From positions 496,001 through 560,000 of the forward strand of contig NC_031467.1 of assembly GCF_000006565.2 (NCBI RefSeq): 64,000 nucleotides of DNA, given 5' to 3'. Below the pieces are notes generated by a model. It made no database searches. It was not told the origin of the DNA and worked only from the letters and a program-made list of their open reading frames with translations. Shown here one piece after another: positions 11,807-26,448 of the stretch. The position numbers and the translations under genes are program-made. The first letter of the stretch is position 1. The number at the start of each line of letters is the position of its first letter. The stretch comes from Toxoplasma gondii ME49 (taxonomy: Eukaryota; Apicomplexa; Conoidasida; Eucoccidiorida; Sarcocystidae).

Positions 11807-14800
11807 TGAGATAATGTTGTGGTCTGTGTTGCGAGATACCTCTGAAAAGAGCAGTGTCGTGACGATAAACCTTGCGTGGCCGTGTCGCCGGTCGTGGTAG
11901 ATTGATAAGTTTCGATCGTCACTGTCAATAAAAAATACTTAAATCAGGCGGTGATTTCAGTTTGATGACAAAGGACCGACGTTTGTTCCCCACAACGACA
12001 CGCGCGTGTTTGGCTTCAAAATCTTATCAAAGTGGATGACATTTTATTCGTACTCCATTTGGTGTAGGCAAATTTTATTCGATTCAGAAAGAAGTTGAAG
12101 TCATTGTTGGCATGTGTTTGGCACGATATGTCACAAGGTGGCTTTGTGGTATATGCCATCACGGAACAACACAGACGATGTCCGCCGCTGTGGTACACCT
12201 CTGCAGCATCGTAGGTTATCATTTCGAAAATCCCGAGCATTTCCACGAGTGTGCATGTAAGAAGCCAGCACGGCCTTGCCCTAGAAATATGCATCGTTGT
12301 AGCCACATAGCCAGTGATGGCAGACAAACCTTGATATATGAAAGTGTTACAAACTCCTCTTTTTGCAACCTTAGCTCACTGTACAAGTCTGTCGGAGAAT
12401 GTTCACCTTGCCTGCATGCACATATGTGAAAACACCTCACACAGCTGAGCGAAATTCACCGCAGCGCTGCGTGTGTGCATCCGACCGGAGACTTTTGTCA
12501 TCAGCTCATTACGATGAAGCACCGACAACGAACGGCATCGAAAATTGTCGCTCTATACGAGTTCCGCGCAATGCATGCGGGCAGCAATGGCCTCGTTTTC
12601 ATCTGTGATTCTCTGAACCGGATCGGCGAAGCTGCTTTGCTTTCGTCAAGAAAATCAAAGTTGGCAGCTACGACCGCGTGAGCGTCGGCTGACAGCGTCT
12701 GACAGATCAACGTCAAGCCAGAATAAGCCGGGGGGGGGGGGGGGGAACCCGCCCTGCCGTGAAGGGGGCGTCTTCACTGTGTTGCCAGAATGGTTGCCAG
12801 GTGCCAGTAGAGTTTCGGCGACTAACTACATCTCCGTGCAGTTAGTAAATTTTTTTTAGGCGCACACGAATTTCAGACCATCTCGTATGGGAGCATACCA
12901 CAGAGATAGGCTTTCAGCATTTCTTCTGACGAGTAGAGCGCCCAACAGAGAGTGGGGCAGTTTTACATGTATATGTGGAAAGCCTCGTGAGTGGAGGACC
13001 ACTTCCACTCCAGTTGGCCCATCTTGGGGCCGCGATATGACTAGCACTGGCATAAGTAAACTTAAAGAAGCCTTATACCTTCGGAGAAAAACAGTGATAT
13101 AGTGTAGTCACCGGTGAGCAGCAACTTAATTCCTGTGTTTCCTCTGGATCCATGTTGACCTGAGCTGCGTCCCTGGAACCGGGAAATTGTGAGCCAATGA
13201 CGCATTTTCGCGATTTTAAACAGTGCTTTGCGTCCCCACGATATTTCTGTAGGTCTTCAGACGTCACTACTGGCGTACGCAGGTGAGGCGGACTCGGCGA
13301 TTTGCCCTCCCGGCGTTCTTCGATCCTACCTTATCTGCAGGTGCTGCAACTGTGAAAACCACTAGATGTTCCATACGCTCCTCGCGTCATCAGATCTACA
13401 GCGCCGATTTGCCGCTGACAAACTGAGAAAAAATCCTGAGTGTCGGAACTGACTTTGGCAACGTGTCTATCTCTTGCCTGTGAAGCTTCCTCCTCTCGTG
13501 TACGGATAGAGTGAAAGTATTTGCGTCAGTGTCTGGACAAGTTCCTTTGATAATAGTGCTCTGGAAAATGTGCCCTACTCAAACCAACTTCCTCGCGAAG
13601 AAGCAGCCTCGATGATTGACATGCATTTTCACACAGGAAACGCAACTGACGACCGCGCATGACTCAGATAGAGAGGGTATGCCGCTTGGTATCGTGCAAA
13701 AGCAAGTTGTGCATTGAGTCATCGCATGCCTCCATTGCAAACGAAATAACAACCTGGTGGAAAACTCCTAGTGGCATTTGATAGCCGAACCGAGATTCAC
13801 ATATCCGCACAACAGAAACGCTGTTCTGTTCCAATGGCCACTTCTACGCTTAGATGTTCTCAACTTACTCATTTCTAATGCGACTTCATTTCGTTCGTCT
13901 TCGACATCGCTCAAAAAGAATGGCGGCACTTCGGACCACTCATCACACTACTGTTCTGGTTCTAGGAAAGCTACATAATGAGGAAAGAGCGCTGCTTTCT
14001 CTTGAAGTACCTCTGAACCTCCAAATCGAGGTGTACATGCGTGACGGTGAGACGTGTATCCTTCAGATTGAGAGTTGACGTTATCTGCCCACATTCACGA
14101 CCTGAACTGTGGCCTTTTCCTGCAGCCAAAGATTGCGCACTACGAACATAGGGTATCAGGCGGGTCCCTAGCCTTCTCATAAGCTGGAAAGTACTCACCT
14201 TCAAATGGCCTGCCCAGAGGCATGCAAGACCACGACTGAGCCCTCATCGCATTGTGGCTGTGTAACATCGCCAATACGCAAATTCGACACGACATATGTC
14301 AAAGCGAAGGCGCGCGGCGCTGCCCCCCTAACGAGGCATCACGTCTTCTTGCCATTGCGGGAGCACAAAAAACGTTGAGCAATATACTACCCCATTCAAG
14401 CTACGCGGCGCCTGATTCTTGCAAGGAATCATGGTTCGTGGAAAACCCCATGCAAGACGGACACGAGGCGAGCTAACGTCACGGCGCGGTAGACGAAAGC
14501 TCAAAAAAGAGACTGATTGCGTTACACAGGCGACCCCAATCTAGATCACTGCTGCGATACTCAAGCGTACCACCTACGCTTTTGTGAGATACTTCGACAG
14601 AAACACTTTCTGGAGCTAGGGTCATAACCGGTTGGAAACACGTGATTCGGAGACACACACTTTCTCTCGTCAGGGTAAGATCAATCTACCTGCATCGAGT
14701 GTCTATCCGTACTACAGCAGCGCTATCCAGTTTGGATCAACATAACCGTTGGCGGTTAAGGATTCTGAGATTTAAGCATTCTGGAGAGGCACTGATGAGC

Positions 14801-15421
14801 CGAAGCGACCCATGAGGGGGTGGACTGACAAAGGCAGAAGCTGCAACCATCGCCAACTCACTTTAACACATGGACCGCCAACGGGGTCATGAGTGACTAA
14901 CACCCTTGTATTGGCATACAATTGGACCTAAATCGCCTTTTCACCGCCGGGTGTACTGACTGATTGGGTTTGCCTCAGAACTAGCACTATAAGCCTAAAA
15001 AAACTCGGAACCGTAGTTCGTTTGCCTTCGCCCTTTTGGATATGTTCTTTGCTGCGTGCCCGAAAAACAAAACGGTGTATGAAACCGAGCCGAGGATGCA
15101 TCCCTAGCACTTGCGTACATCGTTAATAACGAATTCGCTGCTGCACCTAATATGAGTGCCGTGGCACATCTCACTCAAATGAAGAATCTGCGGTGACCGC
15201 GCAAAGAGTTCTGGCACTCTCAGAGGGGATCTGAGCAACGACATGCTTACGGAACAGGTCGCAGGCAAAGAGTTGAGCCACCAGGGGCTGAAAGAGATGC
15301 TCAACATACGAAAGCACTTCCGAAGGTCGATAGTGCGTCACCCACAATAGACACGGTCTTCAAAATCGCTAATTCTGGACGATTACCACGCTCAAGTTCC
15401 GTTACAAACAAAGCAGACAAG
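11807..15421. other. Intergenic between convergent genes
   Basis: This spacer of 3.6 kb separates the 3' ends of two convergent genes. It contains the 3' UTR with AATAAA at 11927, a G16 run, and a TGCATGCA palindrome at 12413-12420 (a core recognised by some apicomplexan AP2 factors). No frame in it looks coding. Confidence 0.55.
12730..12745 (+). repeat. Homopolymer run of 16 G
   Basis: Sixteen consecutive G bases follow GAATAAGCC and precede AACCC. Such runs are prone to length error in assembly and to length variation between strains, and could fold as a G-quadruplex. It lies in non-coding sequence, so no frame is affected. Confidence 0.95.
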
Positions 15422-18249
<2,828 letters not shown>

Positions 18250-21200
18250 ATGGATATCCGGTATACAGAAGAACGCGGCGACCACTGCCAGCTTCCCACG
18301 TACGACCGTTTGCTGTTGATCCAGCCACAGTCCCTGCAAGTCGTCGATAGCATCCGCGGTGTCATACAACAGAGGCTTACTGGGGCCGGCGAGGGAGCGG
18401 GAGTACAAAGCGGGATCCAAACAGGAAGACCTACTTTCATTGGTGCCGCGGTTGCTGGTATTGGTTCTGTTCCACGATACATCGCTGCTGCTCAGCAACA
18501 AAAAGCTCTGGTGGCCTTTTGGGATATCAAAAAGGAGGCCATTGCGTATCAAGTCGCAACCCCAGAAGTGGTGAGAATTGTCTCATGTTTACTTGATCGC
18601 TGAAAAGATTGGAGGTTGTACGCATACTTAGACCTCTGAAACTCGTTTGTCCTCATGGTAGAGCAGACTCGAGGAAAGCAGAGGCCTCCCATTAAGTATA
18701 GTTGTGTCTAGCATATATTCGGCACCCGCATTGGCATACAAGCGGCACGATTATCATGCTCTTCACTTTAGTGGTCTCTTTTCACGTCTCTTTTGATTAC
18801 ATCCGCTTTTCCGTGTGTCAAATTCCAGACACAGAATGACGTAGTGCCATGCGCTTAAAAGCATAAAGACCTGTTTCTGCGAGTTCCGGGTAGGAGTGGC
18901 TGAGGACTGAGGGGAATGCTTATAAATGAGATCCAGCAGCCATATCAACTTGGGCTCATAATACTGAATTGGGGAGAGGCGGGGATGGAGTGAATCGTCT
19001 GTGTGGGTGTAGATTGCTCACGAGTGAACTGAGATGTGCTTTATTGCGTTGTAAAAAGATAGTATTACCCGCGCTGTGCCGTCGTCCTCTATGTATAGAA
19101 GGCGCAAGCTGCTAGAAGCTAGTTTCATGAGAGAGAGGATTCCCATAATCCTTCAAACTGCTGTGTGGAATGGATCATTTGTGTTCAGATGACCACACTT
19201 GCGTTCCATCCTAATGGAAGTTTGCTGTTCGCTGGCAGCCGTACTGGCTGTCTGTACTGCTGGCAGCTCTCCGGCGTGGTGCCACTTTCAACGACGGCGC
19301 TGCGTGTGAGGTCTTCGGAAGGGGCGTCGCTTCTTCGAAGGTGTTGGCCTGCCCACTACGGGGCATGCGCAGCACTCCTTGTTGAGGAAGACAGAATCAT
19401 CAGCGGTGGGACCGACGGCAGCATTAAACAGTTCTCTTTATATGAGTGAGTGCGAAATGCTACTTTGGCCTTGCGAACCTGTCTGATCGGTGGAGCAACA
19501 CTGAGGCAACAAAACCTACTCCCAAAAAGCTGTAGGATATTGTTAGGTCTTTCTGACGAATGGCATGTACCACATGAGTGAGCTACCTCGCGCTCAGCGG
19601 TGTCACAGTTCTGACCGGTAAGGAGGGGTTTTGTGAGAGTATCAATGATCTATGTCTGGCTGATGTCATCATCCATTCTGCATACACCAAATCAGGTAGG
19701 AAGGTAGGAGCCATTGGTACCTGATACTTCCGGCGACACGTTTTCGGATGGCAGAAGGCCAGAACCGTGGATCCTGCGTTTTCCATTGTTAGCTTTGTAT
19801 CTGGGCGTATACATAGTCAAGCGCCGCTACAGGCGTAGTGCCTATGCAGTCTAGCTGAACGTACTCTCTTTCGATGTTTACCGTCAACAAACACAGCCGC
19901 CGAGTAGGTTCTGTACCGAGCGCACACAATAAGCTCCACCTTTCAGAGGATGTGTTTACATGATCGTTGCAGCGCTTTTGTTCTCCCGTGGGTTAATGCA
20001 GCATTCTTTCAACAAGCAAAGATTCGGAGAACGGACAAGCGATGCAGACCGCCGACTGCGCTGTGACAGTATCTCAGAGTTGGTCCGGTCACTCACAGGC
20101 GGTCACTGCCCTGTGTGCTCCTTATCGCGTATCAGAGGTATCCGGAGTTCGCGCCGTCTCTCTAGTGTCCTCTGCGCTTGATCGCACTATAAAGGTAAGC
20201 TATAGTGCTGTAAGGAACACTTCATTTCTTCTTTTCTGTGAGCAGCTTGATTCTTGCCGCCGTTAACTGGCTCCGTAGATAAGCGACTATTTTAGCTCAC
20301 ACGTCGGAGCAGTAGTCTCTTCCGTGATTTTGAATCATGAGGTTATGCTAAAAACAAGGTGATGGACAACTCAGGTGTATTTGTTTTTTGCACTTTGGCG
20401 CGCTTCGTCACTCACCCCACGGCTCGTTTCCACCGTGCGTTGGCGAAGCATTCGCTTTAAGCTTGCTTATGGGGCATGATGGAGGCTGCGACCTTGCACG
20501 GAAAAAAAGGTACCGCCTAGCATGGCATGACGTACTACCTCTCAAACGCATCTTATGAACGGAATATTTTATGTGATTGTTCAGGTGTGGAGTCAGCATA
20601 GTGGCAGCCCCCTTGGAACGTTTCTTTTACCAGCACCAAGTCGCTGCGTGATTGTGAATACGTTAGAAGCGGCACCAGTCATATGCGCGGCGTGCGATGA
20701 TGGTCTCGTTCACCTTTTACCTCTGAGCGCTACGACCACCACCGATGGAGCCTCCCAGCAAAATGTTGATTCACAGGCGGATGCATCCTCACTGAAGGAC
20801 CTCGGTGGGAATCGCAGTGAAACCTGCAGTGAGGCGCCGACTGCTCATACGCGACACCTCAGGGGTCACACTGGGGCCGTGATCAGTTGTGTACTGCTGA
20901 GCGATAATAAACTTGCCAGCTGTGCAGCGGATGGCGTTCGGTTCTGGGACCTTGTCTCCGGCGCAACCATTAAGCATATCAGTCATGTTGGTAAGCTACT
21001 ATGCCTTGTGAGGAGAAAACCATAAGTTATTTCAGACCACCGTTTTGGACTAACACTGGGAAGAAACTGTAAAGCAAAACAATGCAGATGCTGGAAACAA
21101 TATCATGCGTCCGGAAAGGCGAAGTTAATGTAGGTAGGCAGTGGCACATAAACAGTGGTTTACTTGTATAATAGGTTCAGGAACTTGATCACACGTGGGA

Positions 21201-21594
21201 AGTAGTTGTGGTATGGATGTGAGTCTGACACTCAGAGGAGCAGAGAGAGAGGGGGAGCGTTCGAAAATAAATTAGCTTACAAGGGGACACACTTTTGATG
21301 TCCGTTTCAACTTATGCAGGTGGTCTGCTTACGGGAATGCACGTTTTGAGTACCTCGACTGATTGTAACCTTCTTGTTCTTCCACCTCTGGCGCCGCTGC
21401 GACGTGCCCTGGCTCAGCCGAGTGAAACTGGGACAGTCCGTATCTTGGACAGAGGCGCAATGCGGCGACAAATGCGCCACAGCCAGCGGAGAGCGCCTTA
21501 CTGCTCCCATGCGGAGCAGGCATGGCGCGGATGCCGTCATACAGGCCCGCGTGCGTGGTTCCGTTATTTTGACGCTGTTCAAGTGAGTTGCTGA
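18250..21594 (+). CDS. WD40-repeat protein, probable IPI3/WDR18 (60S ribosome assembly)
   Basis: Proposed exons are 18250-18570, 19189-19445, 20002-20194, 20585-20990 and 21320-21594. They are phase-consistent and encode 483 residues. Blades visible in order: A-L-V-A-F-W-D-I-K, then TTLAFHPNGSLLFAGSRTG with L-Y-C-W-Q-L, then I-I-S-G-G-T-D-G-S-I-K-Q-F. Next come W-S-G-H-S-Q-A-V-T-A-L with a sequence ending S-A-L-D-R-T-I-K-V-W-S, then a G-H-T-G-A-V-I-S-C-V blade ending V-R-F-W-D-L. The order and the 'S.LD.T.K.W' blade resemble WDR18/Ipi3, part of the Rix1-Ipi1-Ipi3 complex that processes ITS2 and matures pre-60S particles in the nucleus. Start: an upstream GTG-initiated extension is open, but the first ATG in frame is 18250. 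The last 60 residues are arginine-rich and look odd; exon 5 may instead splice at CAA/GTGAGT just before the stop, so the C-terminus is uncertain. Confidence 0.8.
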
Positions 21595-24384
21595 ACTAAA
21601 TGCGAACTCGACTGTGCGACTGGCGGCAGATTTGCATGGAACCTCGTCTGAAACGTGTTACATAGTGTGAGAAGATGTCAATACTTAGCAGAGCACACGA
21701 TGAAAAGCGTATCGCTGTGAGTCACACTCAGGACTCGTGTCAGCAGCACTGACGAACCGTGCATGTCAGGGAAGCTAAGCACCTGTCATAGAAGATGTGA
21801 TATGAAGAGGACGGGGAATAAGGGATAGTGCACGATCATGAAATTCACGTGCCCATTCCCCAAAGAGTAACGAAGCCTTGCATTTACGCTTCTATTTCGC
21901 GCAGCTTGATATTCGGCTTAGATACATGGCGATGGACTCAACAGAGGGCATTTGCACACAACGTTGATGGTAGCGACGCATCCTTTTTTTTCTGCTGAGC
22001 GCAGCAGGGGCTCATAATCTGCAATTTGACTTCGCAGGTGCTGGCTTGATTTGATGTCTTGCTTGCGCTCTGTGGCTATTGCTTGTTTGTGTGTCTTCAG
22101 TCACGAGTTCCCTGCACGGAAGAAATGCAGGCGGTGCCATAATGCAGGAGGCGTCAGAACCTCATGACACTCCGTAGACGAACCAAGTTGCTGCGTGAGT
22201 ATGTGATTTGCTGCCGCTAGGCAACATTCGTTGGCTGCTGCTAAAACGTTACAAACAAATAAGGATTAGTGATCTGCGTGAGCCTCCAGAGCAGAGCGAC
22301 TGCTGCGCGTATTTACTACCTCATGGCTGGGTTTATTTTAAGGATGCATCTCCAGGGAGACCGGCTCTTCGTTTCCGGTCGACTTACCGTTTGTGACGTG
22401 CGCGCGTGATTTTCTGGCCTCGGGGCTTCCGCGCTTCACACGAAGTACACGGATGCACGCTGCCAACTGCACCATCCATTACTACGTGCACCTGGCCTGG
22501 AGCATCCAGCTTTCAGGGATCGCGCAGCATCTGGTTTTTGCGTCCCTCGGGCCTATCACGTTTTTAACTTTGGGAATCGGTATTCAACGTAGGCCGAGGG
22601 ATAAATTTGTGGTAGTCCTCCCTGCATCTAGGTGTTTCACCGCATCGAACGTATAACCAACAGTTTAAAAATTTTGGCCGAACTTCGTGCAATCAACTGT
22701 AATAATGAAAACTGTCCGTCTGTACAGCAACTTGCTGTTTCGAGTTCATTGTGAACCAGCAACCTACGCACGGGCGCGCGGTTTCTCGTGTTCTAGGACG
22801 GACCCCACATGGAGGAGAGCATGGGGGTTTTCGCAGGGCAATCTCTGGTTTGTTCAGGCTGCAGTTCTGTGCACTTTTTTCCCGACGGCCAAACAGTCCG
22901 AGTCACCCACTTAGCGTTGAGGCGGTGAGCAAAACCTATTTAGAAACATATAATATTTCCGCCCCCACATGAATATTAGTCCTGCGTGAAATGACGTGCC
23001 CCGGCATTTGGCGATGGCATAGTGACAGCGCCTGCCACCCGAGATCAACCACTAACCCAGAAAAAGTAGCTTCAAGCCAGATTCTAGCACATTCGTACTC
23101 ACCAGAAGCTCAAAACACGTTACGCTTGCACAACGATTGGGCGTGGTATCCGGCTAGAAACCGATTCTAAGTGTGCTTTCCCCGAATGGGTTGATGCGAC
23201 GCAACGAGAACACCCATCATCGATCCCCTTGTATCGTGGCACACTGCAAGGCGGCAGCAACATCACCACATGCCTGAGGTCGATCAAAGAAACGCTCCTC
23301 ACGGCTGCAGGGCCGCTGCATCAAACAAAAGAACTGCCAGCCTGAGGCGCTCACAAAACACGAAGACAATGAATGCTACACACGAACAATGAGAATAATC
23401 TCTTATAACACCTCGGTTCCTCATGCATTCGGTTAGCTGCCGATCGTCAAATGCACAGTCGTGCATACCACTAGGTAACAACGCCTCAAAAAAATTCCGC
23501 CTTGATGCACCCTTCTGGGCCACACGATCTGCCCTCTGACATGTTGGATAAGCCTCGAGACAAATCCTATGACTGCTATGAAGTGCGTCACCGGACAGCT
23601 ATCAGGGTATGCTCGCGCTATCGGATGCCCACGGATTAATGAATAATCAATATTTGTAGGACTTAGATGCATCGGGGACCCACGACCCTAATCGCACTTT
23701 CTAGGGAATCACAGTGCTTCGGGATGGTCGACATTTCAATGGATGCTATTCCACACCCGCACAAAATACTGCTCCACACCGAAAACAATCTCCCACACAA
23801 TGACGTCTGCCTCCACAACAGCCCTTTCACACGACCACTTTTGCCCAATCGAGATCCACGGGACAAGGGCGTACAGAGTTGTTACACAAATAAACGACTC
23901 GACCTCACATTAGCGTACAAAGTCGACTTGACTTTCCTCTGGCCAGTAACATGGACCCGCTGCTTTGATCCATTGATTTCACCGTATCCGAAAGACGCCG
24001 CAAAAATTGTGGACACCATCCCTCATCAAGTACGATTCTTGCTTCTGGAAAAAAAGTCTTTCAACGATTTCTGTGATTCGTCGTCCCCTCTACTGCGGCT
24101 AATTACGCCGCTGCTTCTTTAGCATTGCCCATCAGATAAATTGGAAACACCCGCCAGTTCCGTTCGTACCTCGTGCAAGGTACTTCCCTGAAGAGTAATT
24201 CTGTTTGGACTCGTCCACGCGATGACAGGCACTCTCGAAAAGCACAGACTGACTCACTGTGCCACGATTGTGCCTGACAACTTGGCCCCTCTCGAGGGAA
24301 GACATCCTTGAATTTTTTTATACTAGCCAGACAGCCACACTCACCAATGGGGTCCATAACTATTCTCGTTACGCTGGAAGACTG
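21595..24384. other. Intergenic between convergent genes
   Basis: This 2.8-kb spacer lies between the 3' ends of the WD40 and zinc-finger genes. A 151-codon plus-strand frame (23667-24122) has no motif and no coding-like composition. No RNA gene or repeat was seen. Confidence 0.5.
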
Positions 24385-26448
24385 CTATGCTCCAGAGCAA
24401 CCCTGGGGGTTGGACGCCAGGTGCTTATATGCTTTTAGGTGATGGTGATGAACGAGTTTGGCGTATTCTGCAACAATTCGGTCGCCTTCAGCGTCACGGA
24501 CTTCACCACATTTGTTGCAACGAAAACGCCGAGGAAAATTCACGTTTTTGCAGTTTCGGCACACCCAATTTCCATGGTGATTTTTTACAGGGTTCTGGCA
24601 GTTCCCACTGCTCAGCTCCGCGCTGCCACACAAAGGATCACCATATATTTTAAGAAAACTACTGGGATTTTTGAACTCATCTGGGTGAGCCAGCATTGTT
24701 GGGGCGGAAAAATTCGGGCCTCCAATTCCTCTTACACTCCCACTGTTGCTCCGGATACCTGAATTAGCGGAAGCCGAAGGTACCCCTGATACATCATTTT
24801 TAGACTCTCTTGCAGCCGAGTCATTTGCTTGAGGATCAGGAGAGTGGCCAAGCATTGCCAAAGCCGTACGGAGAACATCCGCAGCTTTACTGGTCGGTTC
24901 TGGATCCCCTAACTCTTGAAAATACACAACAAGAGCATCAGCTACGTCCTTTGCCTTGAGGAGCATGACTTGAAGTGCTGTTGTGTACTGAGTAGCATCT
25001 TCCCCATCTACCACTGAAGGGACGATTGCGGGGACATCCTCACTGATTCCGAATCCTGCTTCCCTGGCAGACACGCGAAAACTGAGTGACGAGGGCCCGG
25101 GTGTCTGGCCCGTCACGTCATGTATCTCTGTCGCTGCAGGCTTTAAATCAAACGCAGCACTCAGTTCACCAGCCACCCTTGCTGCGCTGTTACAAACCGA
25201 AGTGACCAGCGTCGCACCGCCTGAGCCACACGATGATGGCAACCCAGCAGCCCCTCCTTGTTGCTGAGCTGTTGGGGCACCGACTGCAGAATCTGTTCCT
25301 ATCTTCATCGGCGCCATACTGCTGTTTAGGAGCATCAGCTGAGAAACTAAGGCTCCCCCAGACGTTGCTGCAGCTTGGGATGAATTGGGACCACTAAGTC
25401 GCAGGCCGTCGGTGCTGTTCGTTGAGCCCCAGTTTCCACACAGCCCGCTTCTTGTATTGACTGGTGGTAAACCGTGCGACTGCATGGGTTTTGCATCGTT
25501 TTGTGCTTGATGAGCTCTATTGCCACCTGGTTGCAATACATCATCCGACCGAAGTAAGTCCAACATGGAGCTGAGGAGACGGCCCTGCTGTTGAGCGGCC
25601 TGTTGGGCTGCAGCTGCCTGGCTTGCAGTGTGAGAATCGAGACCCATGCTCTGAAGCTCGTCCTTGAGTCGTGTAAACTCGGCGACTCGGAGATCATTTA
25701 CTGCGCTACGAGCACATCCGCATCTATTGCAAGCCCTACGCCTGGGATAATTTATATTGCTGCAGTTATTGCACCTCCAGTTGCCACCCTCTCCCATACG
25801 TGGTGGTTCACGGGCATTCCCTCGAAATGCCATCGTGGAACCACCGTGCGGTGTGCCAGGCATGCACGGCGTTTGGCTTCTGGGACCGCTCGTCCCCGCC
25901 GCACCTGAAGCCACCACATCAGATGAATGGAAAGGACCCGTCCCACCGACGGTGGCCGGTGTGCCGTTCAGCGACGGGATCATAAGGGAGGTGAGATCCT
26001 GCAATCCTGCGTATCCAAGGCCGATGGGTGAATCTCTCAACAGGGAAGATCCATTAGAACTCGCCCCAGAAAACGTATTGGTCGATCCAATGTTACCTCC
26101 AACTGAGTCATTGCCCGAAGATGCAGCCGAAATAGCAAGAGGAATCAAGTTCATAGCCAAATTGTCGTACAACATCGAAGACTGCTCCAGTTGATCTACC
26201 CCGCTGTCACCACGACTATCTGAAGAGGGAGCCATACACGTTTCGCTGGTGCCCCCAAGGGCGGGGTGAAACGATGGCGCTCCAGATAACGTCTGTGGTG
26301 TGCTTATTCCTGATAAAAAGTCGCCGGGACTTTCTGCCTCCTGTCGAGCATGCTCGGAGGTTTTTTCAGAATTTACTGTTGCCAACACCGTGGCACCAGG
26401 GGCCTGAGAACGCCCTCCATAACCTTCCTCAGCCACTTCTGGGGACAT
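24385..26448 (-). CDS. Protein with two RanBP2-type zinc fingers, probable RNA-binding protein
   Basis: The single-exon frame encodes 687 residues. Two RanBP2-type fingers fit W-x-C-x2-C-x3-N-x6-C-x2-C: WRCNNCSNINYPRRRACNRC near residue 220 and WVCRNCKNVNFPRRFRCNKC near residue 630. Both keep the Trp, the paired Arg and the Asn that in ZRANB2-type fingers contact single-stranded RNA carrying GGU, which differs from the ubiquitin-binding TF-type (Npl4) finger. Each is followed by a similar helix (V-A-E-F-T-R-L-K and V-A-E-Y-A-K-L-V), so the finger plus helix looks like a duplicated unit. The 380 residues between are Ser/Ala/Gly/Gln-rich and probably disordered, with a Q-Q/A-A stretch near residue 285. 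Likely nuclear or cytoplasmic RNA metabolism. The ATG at 26448 is the first in frame. Confidence 0.9.
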   Translation of the reverse strand: MSPEVAEEGYGGRSQAPGATVLATVNSEKTSEHARQEAESPGDFLSGISTPQTLSGAPSFHPALGGTSETCMAPSSDSRGDSGVDQLEQSSMLYDNLAMNLIPLAISAASSGNDSVGGNIGSTNTFSGASSNGSSLLRDSPIGLGYAGLQDLTSLMIPSLNGTPATVGGTGPFHSSDVVASGAAGTSGPRSQTPCMPGTPHGGSTMAFRGNAREPPRMGEGGNWRCNNCSNINYPRRRACNRCGCARSAVNDLRVAEFTRLKDELQSMGLDSHTASQAAAAQQAAQQQGRLLSSMLDLLRSDDVLQPGGNRAHQAQNDAKPMQSHGLPPVNTRSGLCGNWGSTNSTDGLRLSGPNSSQAAATSGGALVSQLMLLNSSMAPMKIGTDSAVGAPTAQQQGGAAGLPSSCGSGGATLVTSVCNSAARVAGELSAAFDLKPAATEIHDVTGQTPGPSSLSFRVSAREAGFGISEDVPAIVPSVVDGEDATQYTTALQVMLLKAKDVADALVVYFQELGDPEPTSKAADVLRTALAMLGHSPDPQANDSAARESKNDVSGVPSASANSGIRSNSGSVRGIGGPNFSAPTMLAHPDEFKNPSSFLKIYGDPLCGSAELSSGNCQNPVKNHHGNWVCRNCKNVNFPRRFRCNKCGEVRDAEGDRIVAEYAKLVHHHHLKAYKHLASNPQGCSGA

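Noticed and set aside
23667..24122. 151-codon plus-strand frame between WD40 and zinc-finger genes
   Set aside because: No domain, many Pro/His/Thr codons of the type given by random sequence, and no flanking splice pattern. Not supported.
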